NCBI GenBank assembly: GCA_026692905.1
Contig: JAPLNL010000085.1
Span: forward strand, 1-32,733
DNA: 32,733 nt
From: Planctomycetota bacterium
Lineage (GTDB): Bacteria > Planctomycetota > Planctomycetia > Pirellulales > Pirellulaceae
Direction of reading: 5' to 3'
The translations under genes were made by a program, and so were the position numbers. Numbering within the stretch: the stretch's first letter is position 1; every line of letters starts with the position of its first letter. Below the pieces are notes generated by a model. That model saw only the letters and a program-made list of their open reading frames with translations, was not told where the DNA came from and searched no databases. This document shows, piece after piece, positions 25,501 through 32,496 of the stretch.

Positions 25501-27104
25501 TCACCTTCGTATCCAAATCGAGAGATCAGTAAATCAACTGCGAAGCCTCCGTGCAATTCTTCTACGACAAAGGACTGCCTTCCTTTCGGATCAGGCTTCA
25601 CTGCAATCGAGAAATTACCTGCAGGCGTGGCTTCAACAAGATAACCAAATGCACTTCCGCCACGCTTGAGCAGATCTCCAACTTCAAGCCGATATTCGCC
25701 ATCTTCGGGAAGGGTAACATCAAAGCTCCATTCGTCCGACTCGTTGACAGGCGTCTCTGCCAGTTTCGCACCAGCTGCATTCCATAACTGCATTTGAAGC
25801 ATGGTTGCACAGCCAAGACTACGTGTTCGCGATGCAAAGCGAACCACTTGGCCTTTGGTCCCACGCAACCAATAGCTGTCACGCTGGCCAGTCTGCTCCA
25901 AACGACCGCTTATGCCAATGGGCAGCTCTAGTACTTGCTTCACAGATGGGTCTTGGGCAACGGGCTCTGTAGCGGCAGACTTGGCTGGCTCGACATGCTG
26001 CGGAGCGTTGCTGAGCGCGATCGTTCCCCAAGCTGCAGACTTACCGTCTGGTCTGCGTGCTGATACGCTAAGCGTAGAGTCCATCATGGTTGGAGGAACA
26101 TTTAGATCCGTGACGACATCTGCCGAAGCGTCTGGGCCTACGAAAGTTATCTTCACGTTTTCGCCACGCCGAACCGCGAGAGGAAACGCATGATGGACAA
26201 TAGGAAAGTCACCGATCCGGAGATGGTACTCGCCTCCTACTGCGTAATGGCTTTCGCCCACTTGCAACAAGTAATCGCCGGCCTCGACAAACGTATGGCT
26301 GAAACGGCAATCAGGACCTGTCGCATCGTCATCTTCTACATGCAACACTTGACCATCGGCTCGCATCAAACGCACGATCGGATCCATCTTGGAATGGATC
26401 GCTTGGGTTAAAACATCGAATGCAATCCGTTGACCAGCCACCGCGCTAAAACGATAGTAGTCAAACTGGGAACCTTCGCTCACTCCATCGATCGCGACAA
26501 ATGGGGCCACGCTCTGAGCGGTCGCAATCGAATGGTTGTTGCCGTTATCGAGTGCCGACGGAAGGTCGTCGACAAGAATCAACTTCGTCGCGAGCGGACC
26601 GCTGGCACTGGCAAACCAAAGACCGCATGGCCCAAGTCGACTCTCAGCCGAGGCGGTGATAACAAGAATGGCTTGAGTGTCCGTAACGCTTTCGATTTCG
26701 ACTTTGACATCGGAGCGATTGGTACGAACGCGCAAGTCTGGTGGTAACTTGCTGCCGTTCAACGTCAACTTGCATGGCACACCGGGCTGGCATGAAGCAG
26801 GTTTTATCGAAGCAATTGTAGTTTGAGCGTTAGCTTGGCAGCAGGTTGAAAGCAGAGCGATGACGCTTGCCATGCAAAGTGCTACGCGGGTTCTGCATGA
26901 ACTGGCCCTGCAATGAAATGAATTGGGAATTGCTTTGCTTGGGAGGGTGAGGCTCCTGCCGAACCGTGGCGTCGCAAGCTCGGCAGGAGCCTCGCTCTCC
27001 CTTAGCTTTTTAAGGGACTTAGCATTGCAAAGAGGCTTGGAGCGGTCGGCACACCTGCCGGGTGTGCCCATGAAATGGAACAAATTCTTGAGCGGACTTG
27101 TCAT
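22542..27104 (-). CDS. Large exported PPC / Ig-like / DUF1549 (PSCyt2) / DUF1553 (PSD1) protein
   Basis: A 1520-codon frame. Residues ~190-300 and ~395-500 look like PPC (pre-peptidase C-terminal) beta-sandwiches. Ig-like (Big2-type) domains sit at ~740-815 and ~940-1015. Between them is a planctomycete haem-like segment, GCNSGACHGSPSGKGNFRLS (C839, C844, H845). DUF1549 follows (~1030-1235, with canonical CAKCH at 1189-1193), then DUF1553 (~1270-1515, NRIWSQMFARGIVDPIDDF and PPEVIRELYLAALCRQP). The ATG at 27104 overlaps the TGA of the upstream DUF1501 gene (ATGA). However, a hydrophobic signal peptide (RTRVALCMASVIALLSTCCQANAQ, written here as residues ~71-94) lies far inside, after an inserted R2 repeat (residues ~35-55). 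A start at ATG 26873 would give 1443 residues and put most of that signal at the N terminus. The role is probably envelope redox or binding; the substrate is unknown. Confidence 0.87.
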   Translation of the reverse strand: MTSPLKNLFHFMGTPGRCADRSKPLCNAKSLKKLRESEAPAELATPRFGRSLTLPSKAIPNSFHCRASSCRTRVALCMASVIALLSTCCQANAQTTIASIKPASCQPGVPCKLTLNGSKLPPDLRVRTNRSDVKVEIESVTDTQAILVITASAESRLGPCGLWFASASGPLATKLILVDDLPSALDNGNNHSIATAQSVAPFVAIDGVSEGSQFDYYRFSAVAGQRIAFDVLTQAIHSKMDPIVRLMRADGQVLHVEDDDATGPDCRFSHTFVEAGDYLLQVGESHYAVGGEYHLRIGDFPIVHHAFPLAVRRGENVKITFVGPDASADVVTDLNVPPTMMDSTLSVSARRPDGKSAAWGTIALSNAPQHVEPAKSAATEPVAQDPSVKQVLELPIGISGRLEQTGQRDSYWLRGTKGQVVRFASRTRSLGCATMLQMQLWNAAGAKLAETPVNESDEWSFDVTLPEDGEYRLEVGDLLKRGGSAFGYLVEATPAGNFSIAVKPDPKGRQSFVVEELHGGFAVDLLISRFGYEGEIDLSIDAGQGLRLLNPRVAVGAKEHHSILLAIDGWQPQSFSLIRLHATAVGNPAMACEVSSRTLTRVLEPHLVSPASWNDGVLSAAGVGKTESLFTLESPTKLLLDRAALSHSVVVNVNRIKKDFKAGVSVDGSLLTPGWGLTSKADKDTLTFTITRPAPDANPTAREPANLTLLGYTELPDRVHWDTIQVPVKWVDRPVRFEAYPATIDLEGAGASQQLVVTGFDAAGQAKDWTHDVSLVSANPAIAMIQNNTVVPVANGATEIVVQIGETRQAIPVKVASIEQKRPVAFESEVLVALSKQGCNSGACHGSPSGKGNFRLSLRAFDRVLDELTLIREDFGRRVNPIEPEQSLLLLKPIMKLAHGGGQQLSKDDIAYKLLRDWIAEGAKADPAGTPRCTKLEVYPSQKRVLKRTDGTQQLSATAIFANGQKRDATRLVAYESTNNEVATVDKQGLVTPHGRGEAVILVRYLEHIESVPLMFVDDVPGFQWSEPATGNYIDLLVNAKLKQLQYLPAPTCTDAVFLRRVYMDVIGVLPTIEETNAFLADAAADKRAKLIDKLLERDEYPKFWALKWGDLLRMTSKLVGPDGVYKYHRWLESAIRSNMRYDEFARELLSASGSTLSNPAANFYRTSSDMNECVETVSQVFLGARLQCAKCHNHPFERWTQDNYYGLGAFFNRLQRKTSQRPGEMFVWTAASGEVTQPRTGEVMKPWLPQVGSIEPKPEEDRRPAFVNWLIDAKNPYFAKIEANRIWSQMFARGIVDPIDDFRDSNPPSNEPLLEALAKDFVDSGFDRKHLIRSILNSKTYQASSEASEWNDKDKIYFSHQAPRMLGAEQLLDAINHVTGLTQTFAGLPADMKATQLPAPDVAKNAFLKVFGQPERSTVCACERAEDSNLGMAIELFNGPLVYEKLRDANNRFRKSYNAGRTPPEVIRELYLAALCRQPSDTELEASLQHCQSRGGDLVAGFEDLCWVLLNTDEFLFQH
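26941..27001. repeat. 61-bp hairpin repeat R2, copy 2, inside the 5' end of the large reading frame
   Basis: The arms GGGAGGGTGAGGCTCCTGCC and GGCAGGAGCCTCGCTCTCCC pair over 21 bases with two mismatches. The element has the same length as copy 1 (9780-9840) but a different loop. Read on the minus strand it gives SEAPAELATPRFGRSLTLPS, a peptide of a type seen wherever such repeats are translated in planctomycetes. It separates the ATGA overlap start (27104) from the signal-peptide coding region of the 1520-codon frame. Confidence 0.8.
27048..27068. other. Short perfect hairpin between the coupled genes
   Basis: GGCACACC and GGTGTGCC form an 8-bp stem around a 5-base loop (TGCCG), ~35 bases inside the ATGA start of the large frame. 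There is no T run, so it is not an intrinsic terminator. It could affect mRNA stability or translation between the DUF1501 gene and the large gene. Confidence 0.4.
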
Positions 27105-28498
27105 GAGCTACGCCCAGTGTAGAGAGGATGAATGATCGTGCCGTTAAGCAAATGATGAGGTCGTTGCAATGGATCCATGATAGTTACATCGTGTTCGATT
27201 CCCAATGCATTGAACAAAGTCGAACAGATATCGGCGGGTGACCAAGGTCGAGTGATTGGATACGCGGCGCGGGCATCGGTTTGCCCGATGACTTGGCCAC
27301 CCATGACTCCGGCACCGGCAAACAGTCCCGAATAGGCGTGTGCCCAGTGATCGCGGCCCGGCAATGTCTGACCCGGCAAAGTTGAGATTTTGGGTGTGCG
27401 ACCAAATTCGCCCATGACCACGACCAATGTTTGCTCCAGAAGCCCCAACGCCGCCAAGTCTTCCATCAAGGCGTCGAGCCCCTGATCCAGCTGTGGAAGC
27501 AGGGTATTCTTGAGTTTACCCCAGTTGTCCGTATGGGTATCCCAAGTCTGCACGATTCCCATGGTAGCTTGCACGATCGGTACGCCTGCTTCGATAAGGC
27601 GGCGCGACAATAGCAGCGATTGCCCAAACTTGTTGCGTCCATAGCGATCGCGTACCCCATCGGCTTCACGGCCCATATCGAAGGCCTCGACCATTTTGCC
27701 GGACGTTAACAGATTGAATGCGACTTGCTGTTGATCGCGAAAGGCGATCGACTCTTTGTGTGAGAGACCGCTAGGATTGGCTCGATCATGATTGAATCGA
27801 TCGAGAAGCTCACGTCTTGATTGCAATCGATCTGTGGTGATGCCGTCGCGAAGGCTTAATGCATCCATCCGAAAGTTCTTGTCGTTCGGGTCTGCTTGTA
27901 TTTGCCACGGATCAAATTTTGGACCGAGGAAGCCCGAGTGTTGTCCAGGCCACGTCAACGGACCTTCGATGAGGTAGTTCGGTAGCGAAACACCGCTTGG
28001 GATTCCGTTGCTGGAGGGACGCACATAATCGAGAGCTGAGGCGAAATTCGGGAAGTCCTCTCTCGATTCAACACGGTCCAAATCGTTCCCACCTTTTGGG
28101 ATTGGGCCTGGACGGCCCGTCAATGCGACATGGGTTGCTAGCAAGTGATTGTGCTCACGATGCGCGAGCGTTCTCACGATTGCCCATCGATCGGTTTGCT
28201 TGGCTAACTTTGGCAAGTGTTCGCAAACCGCGACGCCAGGGATCGTGGTCCCGATGGTGTTGAATTCGCCACGAATCTCGGCTGGCGAGTCCGGCTTGGG
28301 ATCGAACGTATCCAACTGACTTGGGCCGCCACTGAGCAACACGATCAATACGGATTTCGCTTTGCCTTTGCCAAGCTGATCGGCTTCGGATCGAGCGCTA
28401 CCAAGTCCGGTTGGCCATGGGATACTCGAGCCAACAACGCCAGCCGCCCCAAGCCGCAGAAACCCGCGTCGATCCAAGCCGTACTTTGGCTGCAACAT
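27101..28498 (-). CDS. DUF1501 family protein with Tat signal (second of two)
   Basis: A 465-residue planctomycete-typical protein. The N terminus (MLQPKYGLDRRGFLRLGAAG) contains a twin-arginine motif, RRGFLRLG, so it should be exported folded. DUF1501 is related to the alkaline phosphatase/sulfatase superfamily. Landmarks include VLIVLLSGGPSQLDTFDPKP (~49-68), EHNHLLATHVALTGR, TWDTHTDNWGKLKNTLLPQLD and VVMGEFGRTPKIS (~355-371), and GRDHWAHAYSGLFAGAGVMG. Conserved Asp/His positions in these blocks could bind metal. ATG 28498 has a good GAGGAG Shine-Dalgarno ~9 bases upstream. It lies 26 bases after the other DUF1501 gene, and its TGA overlaps the ATG of the large PPC/DUF1549/1553 frame, so the three form one operon. 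No enzymatic activity is established for the family that I know of. Confidence 0.92.
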   Translation of the reverse strand: MLQPKYGLDRRGFLRLGAAGVVGSSIPWPTGLGSARSEADQLGKGKAKSVLIVLLSGGPSQLDTFDPKPDSPAEIRGEFNTIGTTIPGVAVCEHLPKLAKQTDRWAIVRTLAHREHNHLLATHVALTGRPGPIPKGGNDLDRVESREDFPNFASALDYVRPSSNGIPSGVSLPNYLIEGPLTWPGQHSGFLGPKFDPWQIQADPNDKNFRMDALSLRDGITTDRLQSRRELLDRFNHDRANPSGLSHKESIAFRDQQQVAFNLLTSGKMVEAFDMGREADGVRDRYGRNKFGQSLLLSRRLIEAGVPIVQATMGIVQTWDTHTDNWGKLKNTLLPQLDQGLDALMEDLAALGLLEQTLVVVMGEFGRTPKISTLPGQTLPGRDHWAHAYSGLFAGAGVMGGQVIGQTDARAAYPITRPWSPADICSTLFNALGIEHDVTIMDPLQRPHHLLNGTIIHPLYTGRSS

Positions 28499-28524
28499 GT
28501 TATTGGCTCCTCTGAAAAAGGTAA

Positions 28525-29916
28525 CTATCCAAACAACGACTCGATGACCTTGCCGGAAGTTGTTCTATGCGGTCTTCCCTCTCGGTCTTCGAGGGTGGCA
28601 TCGACCGGGATACCAAGAGCGTGAACGATCGTAGTTCCAAAGTCTTGCGGACTGACTGGATTCGATTTCGGATAGGCGGCATTGGCATCGCTTTCGCCAT
28701 ACACCATTCCGCCCCGAATGCCTCCGCCGGCCATCAGTCCGCTGTAACAAAACGGCCAATGTTCTCGACCGGCATTGGCCGGAGTGATTTGTGGTCTACG
28801 GCCAAATTCACCGACCCAAACGACCAACGTCTCTTCGAGCATGCCCCTCTGCTGCAAGTCTTCCAGAAGAGCCGAGAGTGCCATGTCCGCCGGCGGAATC
28901 AAGTCGTTCTTGAGCCGATTGAAATTGTCTCCATGGGTATCCCAAAAGTTTTTGCCATCGTTGTGCCAATTCACGGTAACCAGCGGCACGCCATGTTCAA
29001 CCAGTCGTCGAGCCATCAAAACAGACTGGCCATGAATATTGCGACCATAGTCATCGCGGACCTTGTCTGTCTCGCACGAAAGATCAAAGGCTTTGCGGAC
29101 CTGTGGCGACGTGATGGATTCGAAGGCACGGCATTGATGATCGTGCAACTGGCCCGGAGCGGTACCGGCGTAGGTTGTGTGCTGGCGTTCAAGCGATCGA
29201 AGCAGGTCGTATCTAGATTGCATTCGCTCCAAAGGCATGTCGGTTGGAAGCGAAAGAGCGCCGGGCTTCCATTCCTTTGCATTGGGATCGCCCGTCAACA
29301 AAAGCCCATCGTGCCTGGAGCCTAACCACCCGCCATGCTGGCCAGGGGCTTCGCCACCAGGTGCCGCCGGATGAAAGGCTTTCCAAGGCAAGGTAACGAA
29401 CGATGGTAGTCCCGCACTAGAAGGCCGTACCCTCGAAACCAGTGCCCCTATGTGCGGCGAGTCTTTGTCGCTAGGTGGCGTTGCGTCGCTTTTTAGTACG
29501 GGGGCCAATTGGCCAGTGACGGTTGCATGCCCGCTTGAAAGGTGAGCCGGGTCATCGTGGGTCAGCGATCGAATGATCGCAATCTTGTCAGTATGTTTTG
29601 CGAGACGAGTAAAGTGTTCGCAAATTTGCATGCCTGGGACTTGGGTCGAGATAGGTTTGAAAAGACCTCGAACTTCGGCCGGAGCATTGGGCTTCAGATC
29701 GAATGTATCAAGCTGGCTTGGCCCGCCCCACATGAACAAAAAGATACAAGCCTTGGCAGGCTTGGCGCGGACACTACTGGAAACGATGGCCGCTTGGGAT
29801 GGACTCAAACCATTCGTCATACCTATTCCCAAACAACCAACCGAGGCCGCGTGCAAAAAACGACGACGGTCTTGCCGGGCGAGAGTGGCGCATGTCGAGT
29901 CGCGAAATGATGGCAT
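28525..29916 (-). CDS. DUF1501 family protein with Tat signal (first of two)
   Basis: A 463-residue paralogue of the downstream DUF1501 protein and probable first gene of the operon. The Tat motif is in RQDRRRFLHAASVGCLGIGM (~15-34). The same blocks follow in order: CIFLFMWGGPSQLDTFDLKP, DDPAHLSSGHATVTGQLAP, DTHGDNFNRLKNDLIPPADM, VVWVGEFGRRPQITPANAGR, EHWPFCYSGLMAGGGIRGG. It differs from its neighbour by an APGGEAPGQHGGW insert region and a shorter tail. The two align throughout but are clearly diverged, so the duplication is old or the pair is maintained as partners. ATG 29916 has no strong ribosome binding site. The promoter should lie in 29917-30045, before the R1 element. Confidence 0.92.
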   Translation of the reverse strand: MPSFRDSTCATLARQDRRRFLHAASVGCLGIGMTNGLSPSQAAIVSSSVRAKPAKACIFLFMWGGPSQLDTFDLKPNAPAEVRGLFKPISTQVPGMQICEHFTRLAKHTDKIAIIRSLTHDDPAHLSSGHATVTGQLAPVLKSDATPPSDKDSPHIGALVSRVRPSSAGLPSFVTLPWKAFHPAAPGGEAPGQHGGWLGSRHDGLLLTGDPNAKEWKPGALSLPTDMPLERMQSRYDLLRSLERQHTTYAGTAPGQLHDHQCRAFESITSPQVRKAFDLSCETDKVRDDYGRNIHGQSVLMARRLVEHGVPLVTVNWHNDGKNFWDTHGDNFNRLKNDLIPPADMALSALLEDLQQRGMLEETLVVWVGEFGRRPQITPANAGREHWPFCYSGLMAGGGIRGGMVYGESDANAAYPKSNPVSPQDFGTTIVHALGIPVDATLEDREGRPHRTTSGKVIESLFG

Positions 29917-30045
29917 CGGTTAGACTCTGTCGGTGGGAATGTTTGGTGGGAGCCACGGAAAACCGGAGCGGAGGGCTATGTATCATAGCACAAAAAAGGG
30001 CCAAAGTCACTTCCAAAGACGGGAGCCGATTCGCGGCAACGGTAA

Positions 30046-30165
30046 AGTCACCCTCCCTCTGGGAGGGGCGAGCGAAGCGAGGGGAGGGTGAAGTGCCAGA
30101 GTCAATTACACAAGTCAGTTCGCCCTCCCCGGCCTCAGGCCGACCCTTCCAGAGAGAGGGTGACT
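30046..30165. mobile_element. MITE-like element R1, copy 2
   Basis: A 120-bp element in the same orientation as copy 1 at 22417-22540. It begins AGTCACCCTCCCTCTGGGAG and ends CCAGAGAGAGGGTGACT. The internal GCGAGCGAAGCGAGGGGAGG block and the CCCCGGCCTCAGGCCGACCC hairpin are shared. It lies between the 3' end of pdxH and the start of the DUF1501 operon. The flanks ACGGTAA (left) and ACGGAAC (right) are similar and could be a worn target duplication, but this is uncertain. Confidence 0.7.
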
Positions 30166-30184
30166 ACGGAACGCAATCCACTTT

Positions 30185-30835
30185 TTACGGAGCCAAGCGA
30201 TGAATCGACCATTCTCTCGAATTCTGGGAATATTCATATCGAAATCGATCATGCAATCGCGAAGGTTTCCCCTGCCAAAACTCGATCATTCTTGGCACGA
30301 CTTTGTAGCCACCCCAGTTGTCCGGGCGCGGTATCGTCTGATTTGCAAATTTGATTTCGAGTTCCTCAATAGTGCGTTCTAGCTGCATTTCATCAACGAG
30401 CAGTCGCGACTGTGGCGACGCTATAGCCCCCAATTGGCTCGACCTCGGGCGGGAAGCAAAGTATTGATCCGATATGGCAGCTGTGGTTTTTACGGCTTCG
30501 CCCTCTATGCGAACCTGCCGATCAAACATGGGCCAAAAAAAATGGAGCGCGACTTGCGAATCAAAAGCAATTTGCAACCCCTTATCGGAATCGTAATTTG
30601 TGAAGAAAAAGAACCCAGCCGCATCGATCCCCTTCAACAATACAATTCGGCTACAGGAGCCCCCGTTTGGGTTCGCAGTGGACAAGGTCATGGCGTTAAC
30701 CTCGAACCATTCCGGTTTTTCTACGGTCTGTAGCAGCGTGAACCATTGCTGAAACAGTTGCATCGGCTCGGCCGGAAGATCGGCTCGTGTAAGTCCTCCG
30801 TACGTGTAATTTCTCCTCAAATCCTGAATACTCAT
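30185..30835 (-). CDS. pdxH: Pyridoxamine 5'-phosphate oxidase
   Basis: A 216-residue FMN enzyme that oxidises pyridoxine/pyridoxamine 5'-phosphate to pyridoxal 5'-phosphate, the last step of B6 cofactor synthesis and salvage. Family features: N-terminal MSIQDLRRNYTYGGLTRADL, FMN-binding CSRIVLLKGIDAAGFFFFTN and YDSDKG, FFWPMFDRQVRIEG, the RPRSSQLGAIASPQS phosphate/FMN loop, and the C-terminal signature around IEFWQGKPSRLHDR (PLP-binding arginine and histidine). Length is normal. ATG 30835 has an AGGAG Shine-Dalgarno 5-6 bases upstream, one of the best in the window. It is divergent from yqgE across 135 bp. Confidence 0.96.
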   Translation of the reverse strand: MSIQDLRRNYTYGGLTRADLPAEPMQLFQQWFTLLQTVEKPEWFEVNAMTLSTANPNGGSCSRIVLLKGIDAAGFFFFTNYDSDKGLQIAFDSQVALHFFWPMFDRQVRIEGEAVKTTAAISDQYFASRPRSSQLGAIASPQSRLLVDEMQLERTIEELEIKFANQTIPRPDNWGGYKVVPRMIEFWQGKPSRLHDRFRYEYSQNSREWSIHRLAP

Positions 30836-30970
30836 TTACACTCCTGATTTCGGCACCGTTTTTGCTTGCCAGTATCTCCCAGCTTGTCATTGTGGCAATC
30901 CTATCACCTCCCATAATGGAAGGCGATAGTTCTGGGATGTTTCCTTCAATAGGACGACAGTGAAATTTCC

Positions 30971-31576
30971 ATGAATCGAATACCTGAATCCTCTGGCTCC
31001 AAAGAAGATATTGCTCGGGTTTCACTCGCAGGGCTTTTGTTGATTGCGGCTCCAGGAATTCAGGAGCCTGTCTTTGCGCGTTCGGTTTGCATTGTTGTTG
31101 AGCACTCGGAAGAGCAAACTATAGGCATTATGCTGAACCGGCGCTTGGCGATGGACACAAACGCGCTTTGGGAACAGCTGCTTGATGGAAACGCAAAGCC
31201 AAAGAATACGCTATCGCACGTGAACTTTGGGGGACCGCAGAATGGACCTGTCCTGGCCATCCATGACAACCAACAGTTGGCAGAGGGGGGCAACAGCCAA
31301 GGAGTCTATCTATCCGCCCAGTCCGACACATTGAGAAAACTCGCTCAAACCACACCTGAACACTGCCGACTGTTTATTGGGCATGCGGTTTGGCAAGTTT
31401 CGCAACTTGAGACAGAAATTGTGCGGGGCGACTGGCATGTTCTCCCTGCGATTCCAGAATTAGTATTTGCAGACGAGCAATTGATGTGGTCCAAGGGTAT
31501 CCAAGCGATCGGAAACGGTATTATCCAAGCGATGACAGGACTGCCCCATTTGATGGCGCAGCCGTTTTTGAATTAG
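30971..31576 (+). CDS. YqgE/AlgH family protein (DUF179)
   Basis: A 201-residue protein of the YqgE/AlgH family, present in many bacteria; AlgH was first linked to alginate regulation, and the molecular function is still unclear. Matching features are SLAGLLLIAAPGIQEPVFAR (~17-36), SVCIVVEHSEEQTIGIMLNR (~37-56), the VNFGGPQNGPVLAIHD segment and CRLFIGHAVWQVSQLETEI with GDWHVLPA. The length is typical. ATG 30971 matches the family start only after ~12 extra polar residues. It is followed by a 13-bp perfect inverted repeat and then a small membrane-protein gene. Confidence 0.88.
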   Translation: MNRIPESSGSKEDIARVSLAGLLLIAAPGIQEPVFARSVCIVVEHSEEQTIGIMLNRRLAMDTNALWEQLLDGNAKPKNTLSHVNFGGPQNGPVLAIHDNQQLAEGGNSQGVYLSAQSDTLRKLAQTTPEHCRLFIGHAVWQVSQLETEIVRGDWHVLPAIPELVFADEQLMWSKGIQAIGNGIIQAMTGLPHLMAQPFLN

Positions 31577-31595
31577 GGTAGTGACGGTAGCTGAG

Positions 31596-31631
31596 TTCGT
31601 CAGAATTCAGGACCATCCGAATTCTGACGAA
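31596..31631. other. 13-bp perfect inverted repeat after yqgE
   Basis: TTCGTCAGAATTC (31596-31608) and GAATTCTGACGAA (31619-31631) form a perfect 13-bp stem with a 10-base loop. It starts 20 bases after the yqgE stop. The stem is AT-rich for a terminator and no T run follows, so it may be a factor-independent pause site, an mRNA 3'-end stabiliser, or an operator for the gene starting at 31673. Confidence 0.6.
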
Positions 31632-31672
31632 TCCTTCTACGAATCCCGCTTACCCGTCGGGTGTCCAAATTC

Positions 31673-32077
31673 ATGAAATCCATTGCTCGACCTTTGCTCT
31701 ACCTATGGCCATTACCAAACACGCTTTTGGGTTTGTTCATCGGCTTTATGCCGTTGATGGGACATCGAACTTTGGTTCTGAGACGAGGCACTCTCGGCAT
31801 ATACGGTCCAAGCTTAGAGCGACTATTGAGCCTTGCGCCTATCCCTGGCGGCGCAATTGCAATTACATTTGGGCACGTCATTCTCGCTGCCGATGAAACG
31901 ACCTACGAGGATTCTTTTGAGCACGAATGGATCCATGTCAAACAGTATCTCTGGTGGGGCCCCTTCGTTATCCCCGCCTATCTTTTGAACAGCCTGTGGC
32001 ATTGGTTCATCGGTGACGGAATGTACCTCGACAATGATTTCGAGCGACAAGCTCGGATGTGGGAAGCCCAGGACTAG
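31673..32077 (+). CDS. Small membrane-associated protein with HEXXH motif, function unknown
   Basis: A 134-residue protein (138 if the GTG at 31661 is used). There are hydrophobic segments near residues 5-30, at ~50-72 (APIPGGAIAITFGHVILAAD) and at ~92-110 (GPFVIPAYLLNSLWHW). Between the last two lies SFEHEWIHVKQYLWWG. Its HEWIH is an HEXXH zinc-binding motif as in metallopeptidases, and a conserved-looking acidic block DNDFERQARMWE follows near the C terminus and could supply the third ligand. The arrangement could be a minimal membrane metallopeptidase, but I know of no characterised member. No clear Shine-Dalgarno distinguishes the two starts. The gene may be read with yqgE, although a palindrome lies between. 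Confidence 0.7.
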   Translation: MKSIARPLLYLWPLPNTLLGLFIGFMPLMGHRTLVLRRGTLGIYGPSLERLLSLAPIPGGAIAITFGHVILAADETTYEDSFEHEWIHVKQYLWWGPFVIPAYLLNSLWHWFIGDGMYLDNDFERQARMWEAQD

Positions 32078-32172
32078 CCTGAAACCACGTGGACCGCATC
32101 ATTTGCGGCGATAAAAATGCTCGATTGTAGGGATTGTACGGAATGACGCTGCAGACCACATCAATTCTGATT

Positions 32173-32195
32173 CGGCAAGAAACGATTTATTGCCG
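32173..32195. promoter_or_regulatory. Inverted repeat upstream of the pilin gene
   Basis: CGGCAA and TTGCCG are separated by 11 bases, ~90 bp before the pilin start, in the 204-bp gap 32078-32281. The position would suit a regulator site. It is short and could be chance; no promoter elements can be assigned with confidence. Confidence 0.2.
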
Positions 32196-32281
32196 TTATT
32201 CGACCATTATGCCGAAATCGAAGTAGAACTGGGTAACCCTATGCGTATCTCACCGAAAACCATTTTTGAGATTCAATCGAG

Positions 32282-32473
32282 ATGTATCGATCCTTAACCA
32301 ACCGACTTCGACGACTTCTAGTCGAGGAAGATGGACCAACTGCGGTTGAATATGCCGTCATGGTTTCACTGATCGCTGGGGCATGCATTGCGACAGTCGG
32401 CCAAGTTGCGACAGCCACGAAGAATACATTCAACTCCTCGAGCTCGGCGATCAATGGTGCCATGAGCCCCTGA
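32282..32473 (+). CDS. Flp family type IVb pilin
   Basis: A 63-residue pre-pilin of the Flp/Fap type, the subunit of tight-adherence (Tad) pili. A short basic leader (MYRSLTNRLRRLLVEEDG) ends in Gly. The prepilin peptidase TadV would cut after this Gly, leaving PTAVEYAVMVSLIAGACIAT with the conserved Glu at +5 and Tyr at +6, then a hydrophobic helix. A Ser-rich tail (NSSSSAINGAMSP) follows. No other tad genes lie in the window; they could follow to the right, or this may be one of several dispersed pilin genes. A GAG directly before ATG is too close to act as a Shine-Dalgarno. Tandem repeats follow 24 bases after the stop. Confidence 0.9.
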   Translation: MYRSLTNRLRRLLVEEDGPTAVEYAVMVSLIAGACIATVGQVATATKNTFNSSSSAINGAMSP

Positions 32474-32496
32474 GCGAACAGTGGGTTCTGATATGA

